Origin: Alitta virens
Taxonomy: Eukaryota; Annelida; Polychaeta; Phyllodocida; Nereididae
Assembly (NCBI GenBank): GCA_932294295.1
Contig: OW028575.1
Coordinates: forward strand, 36,024,253 to 36,088,252
Direction of reading: 5' to 3'
Length of the DNA stretch: 64,000 nucleotides
The notes under the pieces were generated by a model that was not told the DNA's origin, did not search any database, and worked only from the letters and a program-made list of their open reading frames with translations. Below are positions 1 through 12,333 of this stretch, in pieces. The position numbers and the translations under genes were made by a program. Every line of letters starts with the position of its first letter. The stretch's first letter is position 1.

Positions 1-2887
1 TTGACAGCTTAATGTCGTTGACAGCTTAATGTTGTTTTCGGATTAATGTTATTGACAGCTTGTTGTTGTTGACATACTGTTGTTGTTGACAGCTTGTTGT
101 TCAGAGGTGGTTGCTGTTGACGGTTGTTGTTGACAGTTGTTGTTGACAAGTGGTTGTTGTTGACAGATTGTTATTGTTGATAGCTCAATGTTGTTGGCAG
201 CTCAATGTTGTTGGCAGCTCAATGTTGTTGGCAGCTCAATTTTGTTGGCAGCTCAATTTTGTTGGGAGCTCATTTTTGTCGGGAGCTCATTTTGTTGACA
301 GAATGTTGTTGTTGACAGCTTAATGTTGTTGGCAGCTTAATGTGGTTGACAACTTAATGTTGTTGACAGATTAATGTTGTTGACAGGTTGTTGTTGCTAA
401 CAGTTTGTTGTTGTTGCCAGGTTGTTGTTGTTGTTGTCATTGACAGGTTGTTGTTGTTGTTGTTGTTGACAGGTTGTTGTTGACAGGTTGATGTTGTTGA
501 CAGTTGGTTGTTGTTGACAGTTTCTTGTTGCTGACAGGTCAATGTTGTTGACAGCTCAATGATGTTGACAGCTTATTGTTGTTGACAGCTTAATGTTGTT
601 GACAGCTTAATGTTGTTGATAGCTTGTTATTGTTGACTGATTGCTGTTGTTGAAAGCTTGCTCTTCTTGACAGATTGTTGTTGTATACAGGTTGTTTTTG
701 CTGACAGGTTGTTGTTGTTGACAGGTTGTTGTTGTTGACAGCTTGTTATTGTTGACAGATTGATGTTGTTGACAGATTGCTCTTCTTGACAGATTGTTGT
801 TGCTGACAGGTTGTTGTTGCTGAAAGGTTGTTGTTGTTGTTGACAGGTTGTTGTTGATGTTGACAGGTTGTTGTTGTTGACAGGTTGTTGTTGTTGACAG
901 CTTGTTATTGTTGACAGATTGATGTTGTTGACAGGTTGCACTTCTTGACAGATTGTTGTTGCTGACAGGTTGTTGTTGCTGAAAGGTTGTTGTTGTTGTT
1001 CACAGGTTGTTCTTCAGAGTTGGTTCCTGTTGACGGTTGTTGTTGACAGTTGGTTGTTGTTGACAGTTGGAAGTTGATGAGAGATTGTTGTTGTTGACAG
1101 TTTGTTGTTGTTTACAGCTTGTTGTTGGTGACAGCATAATGATGTTGGCAGCACAATGTTGTTGGCAGCTTAATGTTGTTGACAGATTGTTGTTGTTGAC
1201 AGCTTAATGTTGTTAGCCAGCTTAATGTTGTTGACAGCTTAATGTCGTTGACAGCTTAATGTTGTTTTCGGATTAATGTTATTGACAGCTTGTTGTTGTT
1301 GACATACTGTTGTTGTTGACGGCTTGTTGTTCAGAGGTGGTTGCTGTTGACGGTTGTTGTTGACAGTTGTTGTTGACAAGTGGTTGTTGTTGACAGATTG
1401 TTATTGTTGATAGCTCAATGTTGTTGGCAGCTCAATGTTGTTGGCAGCTCAATGTTGTTGGCAGCACAATTTTGTTGGCAGCTCAATTTTGTTGGGAGCT
1501 CATTTTTGTTGGGAGCTCATTTTGTTGACAGAATGTTGTTGTTGACAGCTTAATGTTGTTGGCAGCTTAATGTTGTTGACAACTTAATGTTGTTGACAGA
1601 TTAATGTTGTTGACAGGTTGTTGTTGCTAACAGTTTGTTGTTGTTGCCAGGTTGTTGTTGTTGTTGTCGTTGACAGGTTGTTGTTGTTGCTGTTGTTGTT
1701 GACAGGTTGTTGTTGACAGGTTGATGTTGTTGACAGTTGGTTGTTGTTGACAGTTTCTTGTTGCTGACAGGTCAATGTTGTTGACAGCTCAATGATGTTG
1801 ACAGCTTATTGTTGTTGACAGCTTAATGTTGTTGACAGCTTAATGTTGTTGACAGCTTAATGTTGTTGACAGCTCAATGTTGACAGCTTGTTTTGTTGAC
1901 AGCTTGCTCTTCTTTACAGGTTGTTGTTGTTGACAGGTTGTTCTTTAGTGTTGGTTCCTGTTGACGGTTGTTGTTAACAGTTTGTTGTTGTTGTTGACAG
2001 CTTGTTGTTGTTGATAGGTTGTTTTTGTTGAGATGTTGTTGTTGTTGAGAGGTTGTTGTTGTTGACAGGTTGTTGTTGTTGACAGCCTGTTGTTGACAGG
2101 TTGATGTTGTTGACAGTTGGTTGTTGTTGACAGTTTGTTGTTGCTGACAGCTCAATGTTGTTGACAGCTCAATGATGTTGACAGCTTAATGTTGTTGACA
2201 GCCTAATGTTGTTGACAGCTTAATGTTGTTGACAGCTTAATGTTGATAGCTTAATGTTGTTGATAGCTTAATGTTGTTGATAGCTTCTTATTGTTGACTG
2301 ATTGCTGTTGTTGAAGGCTTGCTCTTCTTGACAGATTGTTGTTGTATACAGGTTGTTTTTGCTGACAGGTTGTTGTTGTTGACAGGTTGTTGTTGTTGAC
2401 AGCTTGTTATTGATGACAGATTGATGTTGTTGACAGGTTGCTCTTCTTGACAGATTGTTGTTGCAGACAGGTTGTTGTTGCTGAAAGGTTGTTGTTGTTG
2501 ACAGGTTGTTCTTCAGAGTTGGTTCCTGTTGACGGTTGTTGTTGACAGTTGGTTGTTGTTGACAGTTGGAAGTTGATGAGAGATTGTTGTTGTTGACAGT
2601 TTGTTGTTGTTTACAGCTTGTTGTTGGTGACAGCATAATGTTGTTGGCAGCTTAATGTTGTTGGCAGCACAATGTTGTTGGCAGCTTAATGTTGTTGACA
2701 GATTGTTGTTGTTGACAGCTTAATGTTGTTTGCCAGCTTAATGTTGTTGACAGCTTAATGTCGTTGACAGCTTAATGTTGTTTTCGGATTAATGTTATTG
2801 ACAGCTTGTTGTTGTTGACATACTGTTGTTGTTGACAGCTTCTTGTTTAGAGGTGGTTGCTGTTGACAGTTGTTGTTGACAGTTGTT

Positions 2888-4079
2888 GTTGACAAGTGGT
2901 TGTTGTTGACAGATTGTTATTGTTGACAGCTCAATGTTGTTGGCAGCTCAATGTTGTTGGCAGCTCAATGTTGTTGGCAGCTCAATTTTGTTGGCAGCTC
3001 AATTTTGTTGGGAGCTCATTTTGTTGACAGAATGTTGTTGTTGACAGCTTAATGTTGTTGGCAGCTTAATATTGTTGACAACTTAATGTTGTTGACAGAT
3101 TAATGTTGTTGACAGGTTGTTGTTGCTAACAGTTTGTTGTTGTTGCCAGGTTGTTGTTGTTGTTGTCGTTGACAGGTTGTTGTTGTTGTTGTTGACAGGT
3201 TGTTGTTGACAGGTTGATGTTGTTGACAGTTGGTTGTTGTTGACAGTTTCTTGTTGCTGACAGGTCAATGTTGTTGACAGCTCAATGATGTTGACAGCTT
3301 ATTGTTGTTGACAGCTTAATGTTGTTGACAGCTTAATGTTGTTGACAGCTTAATGTTGTTGACAGCTCAATGTTGACAGCTTGTTTTTGTTGACAGCTTG
3401 CTCTTCTTTACAGGTTGTTGTTGTTGACAGGTTGTTCTTTAGTGTTGGTTCCTGTTGACGGTTGTTGTTAACAGTTCGTTGTTGACAAGTGGTTGTTGTT
3501 GACAGATTGTTATTGTTGACAGCTCAATGTTGTTGGCAGCTCAATGTTGTTGGCAGCTCAATGTTGTTGGCAGCTCAATTTTGTTGGCAGCTCAATTTTG
3601 TTGGGAGCTCATTTTGTTGACAGAATGTTGTTGTTGACAGCTTAATGTTGTTGGCAGCTTAATATTGTTGACAACTTAATGTTGTTGACAGATTAATGTT
3701 GTTGACAGGTTGTTGTTGCTAACAGTTTGTTGTTGTTGCCAGGTTGTTGTTGTTGTTGTCGTTGACAGGTTGTTGTTGTTGTTGTTGTTGTTGACAGGTT
3801 GTTGTTGACAGGTTGATGTTGTTGACAGTTGGTTGTTGTTGACAGTTTCTTGTTGCTGACAGGTCAATGTTGTTGACAGCTCAATGATGTTGACAGCTTA
3901 TTGTTGTTGACAGCTTAATGTTGTTGACAGCTTAATGTTGTTGACAGCTTAATGTTGTTGACAGCTCAATGTTGACAGCTTGTTTTTGTTGACAGCTTGC
4001 TCTTCTTTACAGGTTGTTGTTGTTGACAGGTTGTTCTTTAGTGTTGGTTCCTGTTGACGGTTGTTGTTAACAGTTCGTT
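2888..4079 (-). repeat. Tandem duplication, 593- and 599-bp copies
   Basis: Segment 2,888-3,480 (N remnant, gamma, P, alpha, partial S) is followed directly by a second copy at 3,481-4,079. P blocks at 3083 and 3676 correspond. The second copy is 6 bp longer because its GTT run in the P block has two more triplets. The join is visible at 3,472-3,490, where CAGTTCGTTG runs straight into GACAAGTGG. In the next copy, at 4,071, the same CAGTTCGTTG instead continues into the rest of the S block. Copies B and C carry only one copy, so the duplication arose within or after copy A. Confidence 0.85.
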
Positions 4080-4459
4080 GTTGTTGTTGACAGCTTTTTG
4101 TTGTTGACAGGTTGTTTTTGTTGAGATGTTGTTGTTGTTGAGAGGTTGTTGTTGTTGACAGGTTGTTGTTGTTGACAGCCTGTTGTTGACAGGTTGATGT
4201 TGTTGACAGTTGGTTGTTGTTGACAGTTTGTTGTTGCTGACAGCTCAATGTTGTTGACAGCTCAATGATGTTGACAGCTTAATGTTGTTGACAGCCTAAT
4301 GTTGTTGACAGCTTAATGTTGTTGACAGCTTAATGTTGATAGCTTAATGTTGTTGATAGCTTAATGTTGTTGATAGCCTTTTATTGTTGACTGATTGCTG
4401 TTGTTGAAAGCTTGCTCTTCTTGACAGATTGTTGTTGTATACAGGTTTTTTTTGCTGAC

Positions 4460-5888
4460 AGGTTGTTGTTGTTGACAGGTTGTTGTTGTTGACAGCTTGT
4501 TATTGTTGACAGATTGATGTTGTTGACAGATTGCTCTTCTTGACAGATTGTTGTTGCTGACAGGTTGTTGTTGCTGAAAGGTTGTTGTTGTTGTCGACAG
4601 GTTGTTGTTGATGTTGACAGGTTGTTGTTGTTGACAGGTTGTTGTTGTTGACAGCTTGTTATTGTTGACAGATTGATGTTGTTGACATGTTGCTCTTCTT
4701 GACAGATTGTTGTTGCTGACAGGTTGTTGTTGCTGAAAGGTTGTTGTTGTTGTTGACAGGTTGTTCTTCAGAGTTGGTTCCTGTTGACGGTTGTTGTTGA
4801 CAGTTGGTTGTTGACAGTTGGAAGTTGATGAGAGATTGTTGTTGTTGACAGTTTGTTGTTGTTTACAGCTTGTTGTTGGTGACAACTTAATGTTGTTGAC
4901 AGCTTAATGTTGTTGACAGCTTAACGTTGTTGACAGCTAAACGTTGTTGACAGGTTGTTGTTGTTGACAGCTTAATGTTGTTTGCCAGCTTAATGTTGTT
5001 GAGAGATTAATGTTGTTGACAGCTTGTTGTTGTTGACGGTTGTTGTTGACAATTGGTTGTTCCTGACAGTTGGTTGCTGTTGACAGATTTTTGTTGTTGA
5101 CAGCTTAATGTTGTCGGCAGCTTAATGTTGTCGGCAGCTTCATGTTGGAGGCAACTTCATGTTGTCGTCAGCTTCATGATGTTGCTGGCAGCTTAATATT
5201 TTTGGCAGCTCAATGTTGTTGGCAGCTTAATTTTTTGACAGCTTAATGTTGTTGGCAGCTTAATGTTGCTGGCAGCTCAGTGTTGTTGGCAGCTCAGATT
5301 TTTTAACAGCTCAGATTTGTTGCAAGCTCAATTTTGTTGACAGAATGTTGTTGTTGACATAATGTTGTTGTTGACAGATTGTTGTTGACAGATTGTTGTT
5401 GTCAGATTGTTGTTGACTGATTGTTGTTGACTGATTGTTGTTGACTGATTGTTGTTGTTGACAGATTGTTGTTGTTGACAGATTGTTGTTGTTGGCCGAT
5501 TGTTGTTGTTGGCAGCTTAATGTTGTTGGCAGCTTAATGTTGTTGGCAGCTTAATGTTCTTACAGGTTGTTGTTGCTGACAGTTTGTTGTTGTTGACAGG
5601 TTGTTGTTGATGTTGACAGGTTGTTGTTGTTGTTGACAGGTTGTTGTTGTTGACAGGTTGTTGTTGTTGACAGCTTGTTATTGTTGACAGATTGATGTTG
5701 TTGACAGGTTGCTCTTCTTGACAGATTGTTGTTGCAGACAGGTTGTTGTTGCTGAAAGGTTGTTGTTGTTGACAGGTTGTTCTTCAGAGTTGGTTCCTGT
5801 TGACGGTTGTTGTTGACAGTTGGTTGTTGTTTACAGCTTGTTGTTGTTGACAGTTTGTTGTTGTTTACAGCTTGTTGTTGGTGACAGC
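4460..5888 (-). repeat. Direct repeat, first copy (second at offset 2,248)
   Basis: M-D-M sequence here recurs at about 6,708-8,136. Landmarks agree at a constant offset of 2,248: CAGCTTGTTATT at 4493/6741, AACG at 4923/7171, CATGTTGGAG at 5141/7389, AATGTTCTTACAGG at 5553/7801 and GTGACAGC at 5881/8129. A constant offset over about 1.4 kb means no indels have accumulated, which points to a recent event. It explains why the two long open frames at 4361-4885 and 6606-7133 have almost the same translation. Confidence 0.85.
5405..5446 (-). repeat. 14-bp sub-array, three units, in D block
   Basis: Three perfect copies of GATTGTTGTTGACT stand head to tail, followed by a 17-bp form GATTGTTGTTGTTGACA. 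The 14-bp unit is the 17-bp unit less one GTT triplet. Confidence 0.9.
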
Positions 5889-5947
5889 TTAATGTTGTCG
5901 GCAGCTTAATGTTGTCGGCAGCTTCATGTTGGAGGCAACTTCATGTT

Positions 5948-6579
5948 GTCGGCAGCTTCATGATGTTGCTGGCAGCTTAATATTTTTGGCAGCTCAATGT
6001 TGTTGGCAGCTTAATTTTTTGACAGCTTAATGTTGTTGGCAGCTTAATGTTGTTGGCAGCTCAGTGTTGTTGGCAGCTCAGATTTTTTAACAGCTCAGAT
6101 TTGTTGTAAGCTCAATTTTGTTGACAGAATGTTGTTGTTGACATAATGTTGTTGTTGACAGATTGTTGTTGACAGATTGTTGTTGTCAGATTGTTGTTGA
6201 CTGATTGTTGTTGTTGACAGATTGTTGTTGTTGACAGATTGTTGTTGTTGGCCGATTGTTGTTGTCGGCAGCTTCATGATGTTGCTGGCAGCTTAATATT
6301 TTTGGCAGCTCAATGTTGTTGGCAGCTTAATTTTTTGACAGCTTAATGTTGTTGGCAGCTTAATGTTGTTGGCAGCTCAGTGTTGTTGGCAGCTCAGATT
6401 TTTTAACAGCTCAGATTTGTTGTAAGCTCAATTTTGTTGACAGAATGTTGTTGTTGACATAATGTTGTTGTTGACAGATTGTTGTTGACAGATTGTTGTT
6501 GTCAGATTGTTGTTGACTGATTGTTGTTGTTGACAGATTGTTGTTGTTGACAGATTGTTGTTGTTGGCCGATTGTTGTT
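5948..6579 (-). repeat. 316-bp tandem duplication within a D block
   Basis: Two adjacent copies, 5,948-6,263 and 6,264-6,579, both begin GTCGGCAGCTTCATGATG. The internal landmark TTGACAGAATG lies at 6121 and 6437, exactly 316 bp apart. 316 is not a multiple of 17, so the duplication did not simply add whole units in register. No other D block in the window shows it. Confidence 0.85.
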
Positions 6580-6707
6580 GTTGGCAGCTTAATGTTGTTG
6601 GCAGCTTAATGTTGTTGGCAGCTTAATGTTCTTGACAGGTTGTTGTTGCTGACAGTTTGTTGTTGTTGACAGGTTGTTGTTGATGTTGACAGGTTGTTGT
6701 TGTTGAC

Positions 6708-8136
6708 AGGTTGTTGTTGTTGACAGGTTGTTGTTGTTGACAGCTTGTTATTGTTGACAGATTGATGTTGTTGACAGATTGCTCTTCTTGACAGATTGTT
6801 GTTGCTGACAGGTTGTTGTTGCTGAAAGGTTGTTGTTGTTGTCGACAGGTTGTTGTTGATGTTGACAGGTTGTTGTTGTTGACAGGTTGTTGTTGTTGAC
6901 AGCTTGTTATTGTTGACAGATTGATGTTGTTGACATGTTGCTCTTCTTGACAGATTGTTGTTGCTGACAGGTTGTTGTTGCTGAAAGGTTGTTGTTGTTG
7001 TTGACAGGTTGTTCTTCAGAGTTGGTTCCTGTTGACGGTTGTTGTTGACAGTTGGTTGTTGACAGTTGGAAGTTGATGAGAGATTGTTGTTGTTGACAGT
7101 TTGTTGTTGTTTACAGCTTGTTGTTGGTGACAACTTAATGTTGTTGACAGCTTAATGTTGTTGACAGCTTAACGTTGTTGACAGCTAAACGTTGTTGACA
7201 GGTTGTTGTTGTTGACAGCTTAATGTTGTTTGCCAGCTTAATGTTGTTGAGAGATTAATGTTGTTGACAGCTTGTTGTTGTTGACGGTTGTTGTTGACAA
7301 TTGGTTGTTCCTGACAGTTGGTTGCTGTTGACAGATTTTTGTTGTTGACAGCTTAATGTTGTCGGCAGCTTAATGTTGTCGGCAGCTTCATGTTGGAGGC
7401 AACTTCATGTTGTCGTCAGCTTCATGATGTTGCTGGCAGCTTAATATTTTTGGCAGCTCAATGTTGTTGGCAGCTTAATTTTTTGACAGCTTAATGTTGT
7501 TGGCAGCTTAATGTTGCTGGCAGCTCAGTGTTGTTGGCAGCTCAGATTTTTTAACAGCTCAGATTTGTTGCAAGCTCAATTTTGTTGACAGAATGTTGTT
7601 GTTGACATAATGTTGTTGTTGACAGATTGTTGTTGACAGATTGTTGTTGTCAGATTGTTGTTGACTGATTGTTGTTGACTGATTGTTGTTGACTGATTGT
7701 TGTTGTTGACAGATTGTTGTTGTTGACAGATTGTTGTTGTTGGCCGATTGTTGTTGTTGGCAGCTTAATGTTGTTGGCAGCTTAATGTTGTTGGCAGCTT
7801 AATGTTCTTACAGGTTGTTGTTGCTGACAGTTTGTTGTTGTTGACAGGTTGTTGTTGATGTTGACAGGTTGTTGTTGTTGTTGACAGGTTGTTGTTGTTG
7901 ACAGGTTGTTGTTGTTGACAGCTTGTTATTGTTGACAGATTGATGTTGTTGACAGGTTGCTCTTCTTGACAGATTGTTGTTGCAGACAGGTTGTTGTTGC
8001 TGAAAGGTTGTTGTTGTTGACAGGTTGTTCTTCAGAGTTGGTTCCTGTTGACGGTTGTTGTTGACAGTTGGTTGTTGTTTACAGCTTGTTGTTGTTGACA
8101 GTTTGTTGTTGTTTACAGCTTGTTGTTGGTGACAGC
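6708..8136 (-). repeat. Direct repeat, second copy (offset 2,248)
   Basis: This is the partner of 4,460-5,888 (M-D-M). After 8,136 the sequences part: here ATAATGTTGTTGGCAGC follows, while the first copy continues into a D block at 5,889. Copies B and C of the super-repeat have only one such segment, so this is a gain specific to copy A. Confidence 0.85.
7653..7694 (-). repeat. 14-bp sub-array, three units
   Basis: Three perfect copies of GATTGTTGTTGACT; partner of 5,405-5,446 through the 2,248-bp direct repeat. Confidence 0.9.
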
Positions 8137-11100
8137 ATAATGTTGTTGGCAGCTTAATGTTGTTGGCAGCACAATGTTGTTGGCAGCTTAATGTTGTTGA
8201 CAGCTTAATGTTGTTGACAGCTTAATGTTGTTGACAGCTTAACGTTGTTGACAGCTTAACGTTGTTGACAGGTTGTTGTTGTTGACAGCTTAATGTTGTT
8301 TGCCAGCTTAATGTTGTTGAGAGATTAATGTTGTTGACAGCTTGTTGTTGTTGACGGTTGTTGTTGACAATTGGTTGTTCCTGACAGTTGGTTGCTGTTG
8401 ACAGATTGTTGTTGTTGACAGCTTAATGTTGTCGGCAGCTTAATGTTGTCGGCAGCTTCATGTTGGAGGCAACTTCATGTTGTCGGCAGCTTCATGATGT
8501 TGCTGGCAGCTTAATATTTTTGGCAGCTCAATGTTGTTGGCAGCTTAATTTTTTGACAGCTTAATGTTGTTGGCAGCTTAATGTTGTTGGCAGCTCAGTG
8601 TTGTTGGCAGCTCAGATTTTTTAACAGCTCAGATTTGTTGTAAGCTCAATTTTGTTGACAGAATGTTGTTGTTGACATAATGTTGTTGTTGACAGATTGT
8701 TGTTGACAGATTGTTGTTGTCAGATTGTTGTTGACTGATTGTTGTTGTTGACAGATTGTTGTTGTTGACAGATTGTTGTTGTTGGCCGATTGTTGTTGTT
8801 GGCAGCTTAATGTTGTTGGCAGCTTAATGTTGTTGGCAGCTTAATGTTCTTGACAGGTTGTTGTTGCTGACAGTTTGTTGTTGTTGACAGGTTGTTGTTG
8901 ATGTTGACAGGTTGTTGTTGTTGACAGGTTGTTGTTGTTGACAGGTTGTTGTTGTTGACAGCTTGTTATTGTTGACAGATTGATGTTGTTGACAGGTTGC
9001 TCTTCTTGACAGATTGTTGTTGCAGACAGGTTGTTGTTGCTGAAAGGTTGTTGTTGTTGACAGGTTGTTCTTCAGAGTTGGTTCCTGTTGACGGTTGTTG
9101 TTGATAGTTGGTTGTTGTTGAGAGTTGGAAGTTGATGACAGATTGTTGTTGTTGACAGTTTGTTGTTGTTTACAGCTTGTTGTTGGTGACAGCATAATGT
9201 TGTTGGCAGCACAATGTTGTTGGCAGCTTAATGTTGTTGACAGATTGTTGTTGTTGACAGCTTAATGTTGTTTGCCAGCTTAATGTTGTTGACAGCTTAA
9301 TGTCGTTGACAGCTTAATGTTGTTTTCGGATTAATGTTATTGACAGCTTGTTGTTGTTGACATACTGCTGTTGTTGACAGCTTGTTGTTCAGAGGTGGTT
9401 GCTGTTGACGGTTGTTGTTGACAGTTGTTGTTGACAAGTGGTTGTTGTTGACAGATTGTTATTGTTGATAGCTCAATGTTGTTGGCAGCTCAATGTTGTT
9501 GGCAGCTCAATGTTGTTGGCAGCTCAATTTTGTTGGCAGCTCAATTTTGTTGGGAGCTCATTTTTGTCGGGAGCTCATTTTTGTCGGGAGCTCATTTTGT
9601 TGACAGAATGTTGTTGTTGACAGCTTAATGTTGTTGGCAGCTTAATGTGGTTGACAACTTAATGTTGTTGACAGATTAATGTTGTTGACAGGTTGTTGTT
9701 GCTAACAGTTTGTTGTTGTTGCCAGGTTGTTGTTGTTGTTGTCATTGACAGGTTGTTGTTGTTGTTGTTGTTGACAGGTTGTTGTTGACAGGTTGATGTT
9801 GTTGACAGTTGGTTGTTGTTGACAGTTTCTTGTTGCTGACAGGTCAATGTTGTTGACAGCTCAATGATGTTGACAGCTTAATGTTGTTGACAGCCTAATG
9901 TTGTTGACAGCTTAATGTTGTTGACAGCTTAATGTTGATAGCTTAATGTTGTTGATAGCTTAATGTTGTTGATAGCTTGTTATTGTTGACTGATTGCTGT
10001 TGTTGAAAGCTTGCTCTTCTTGACAGATTGTTGTTGTATACAGGTTGTTTTTGCTGACAGGTTGTTGTTGTTGACAGGTTGTTGTTGTTGACAGCTTGTT
10101 ATTGATGACAGATTGATGTTGTTGACAGGTTGCTCTTCTTGACAGATTGTTGTTGCAGAGTTGGTTCCTGTTGACGGTTGTTGTTGACAGTTGGTTGTTG
10201 TTGAGAGTTGGAAGTTGATGACAGATTGTTGTTGTTGACAGTTTGTTGTTGTTTACAGCTTGTTGTTGGTGACAGCATAATGTTGTTGGCAGCTTAATGT
10301 TGTTGGCAGCACAATGTTGTTGGCAGCTTAATGTTGTTGACAGATTGTTGTTGTTGACAGCTTAATGTTGTTTGCCAGCTTAATGTTGTTGACAGCTTAA
10401 TGTCGTTGACAGCTTAATGTTGTTTTCGGATTAATGTTATTGACAGCTTGTTGTTGTTGACATACTGTTGTTGACAGCTTCTTGTTCAGAGGTGGTTGCT
10501 GTTGACGGTTGTTGTTGACAGTTGTTGTTGACAAGTGGTTGTTGTTGACAGATTGTTATTGTTGACAGCTCAATGTTGTTGGCAGCTCAATGTTGTTGGC
10601 AGGTCAATGTTGTTGGCAGCTCAATTTTGTTGGCAGCTCAATTTTGTTGGGAGCTCATTTTGTTGACAGAATGTTGTTGTTGACAGCTTAATGTTGTTGG
10701 CAGCTTAATATTGTTGACAACTTAATGTTGTTGACAGATTAATGTTGTTGACAGGTTGTTGTTGCTAACAGTTTGTTGTTGTTGCCAGGTTGTTGTTGTT
10801 GTTGTCGTTGACAGGTTGTTGTTGTTGTTGTTGTTGACAGGTTGTTGTTGACAGGTTGATGTTGTTGACAGTTGGTTGTTGTTGACAGTTTCTTGTTGCT
10901 GACAGGTCAATGTTGTTGACAGCTCAATGATGTTGACAGCTTATTGTTGTTGACAGCTTAATGTTGTTGACAGCTTAATGTTGTTGACAGCTCAATATTG
11001 ACAGCTTGTTTTTGTTGACAGCTTGCTCTTCTTTACAGGTTGTTGTTGTTGACAGGTTGTTCTTTAGTGTTGGTTCCTGTTGACGGTTGTTGTTAACAGT

Positions 11101-12291
11101 TCGTTGTTGTTGTTGACAGCTTTTTGTTGTTGACAGGTTGTTTTTGTTGAGATGTTGTTGTTGTTGAGAGGTTGTTGTTGTTGACAGGTTGTTGTTGTTG
11201 ACAGCCTGTTGTTGACAGGTTGATGTTGTTGACAGTTGGTTGTTGTTGACAGTTTGTTGTTGCTGACAGCTCAATGTTGTTGACAGCTCAATGATGTTGA
11301 CAGCTTAATGTTGTTGACAGCCTAATGTTGTTGACAGCTTAATGTTGTTGACAGCTTAATGTTGATAGCTTAATGTTGTTGATAGCTTAATGTTGTTGAT
11401 AGCCTTTTATTGTTGACTGATTGCTGTTGTTGAAAGCTTGCTCTTCTTGACAGACTGTTGTTGTATACAGGTTGTTTTTGCTGACAGGTTGTTGTTGTTG
11501 ACAGGTTGTTGTTGTTGACAGCTTGTTATTGTTGACAGATTGATGTTGTTGACAGATTGCTCTTCTTGACAGATTGTTGTTGCTGACAGGTTGTTGTTGC
11601 TGAAAGGTTGTTGTTGTTGTCGACAGGTTGTTGTTGATGTTGACAGGTTGTTCTTCAGAGTTGGTTCCTGTTGACGGTTGTTGTTGACAGTTGGTTGTTG
11701 ACAGTTGGAAGTTGATGAGAGATTGTTGTTGTTGACAGTTTGTTGTTGTTTACAGCTTGTTGTTGGTGACAGCTTAATGTTGTTTACAGCTTAATGTTGT
11801 TGACAGCTTAACGTTGTTGACAGCTTAACGTTGTTGACATGTTGTTGTTGTTGACAGCTTAATGTTGTTTGCCAGCTTAATGTTGTTGAGAGATTAATGT
11901 TGTTGACAGCTTGTTGTTGTTGATGGTTGTTGTTGACAATTGGTTGTTCCTGACAGTTGGTTGCTGTTGACAGATTGTTGTTGTTGACAGCTTAATGTTG
12001 TCGGCAGCTTAATGTTGTCGGCAGCTTCATGTTGGAGGCAACTTCATGTTGTCGTCAGCTTCATGATGTTGCTGGCAGCTTAATATTTTTGGCAGCTCAA
12101 TGTTGTTGGCAGCTTAATTTTTTGACAGCTTAATGTTGTTGGCAGCTTAATGTTGCTGGCAGCTCAGTGTTGTTGGCAGCTCAGATTTTTTAACAGCTCA
12201 GATTTGTTGCAAGCTCAATTTTGTTGACAGAATGTTGTTGTTGACATAATGTTGTTGTTGACAGATTGTTGTTGACAGATTGTTGTTGTCA

Positions 12292-12333
12292 GATTGTTGT
12301 TGACTGATTGTTGTTGACTGATTGTTGTTGACT
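12292..12333 (-). repeat. 14-bp sub-array, three units
   Basis: Three perfect copies of GATTGTTGTTGACT in the D block before the M block at 12447-12794. Confidence 0.9.

Noticed and set aside
34..44. CENP-B box at the CCGAAAA / TTTTCGG mark
   Set aside because: Only a TTCG core is shared; the A and CGGG positions of the box are absent, so I do not claim a centromere protein site.
5948..6579. D blocks as a decayed transposon, given their A-runs and distinct sequence
   Set aside because: D still decomposes into 14- to 17-bp relatives of the unit. I see no terminal inverted repeats, target-site duplications or poly-A end.
4361..7133. Open frames of 60 to 175 codons, such as 4361-4885 (minus), 6606-7133 (minus) and 57429-57890 (plus), as genes for Q/N-rich proteins
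   Set aside because: They arise from a 17-bp unit open in all three frames and stop where ATTAAG units occur. The same frames follow every block copy in both orientations, start codons are chance ATG in CATTATGCTG-like units, and frame shifts and unit losses are tolerated. Nothing supports a promoter, a splice site or a domain.
9438..9620. Open frames on the G/T-rich strand rich in V, L, C and W (for example 9438-9620, 40628-40810, 56261-56443)
   Set aside because: These are antisense shadows of the gamma and N blocks, with the same repeat origin.
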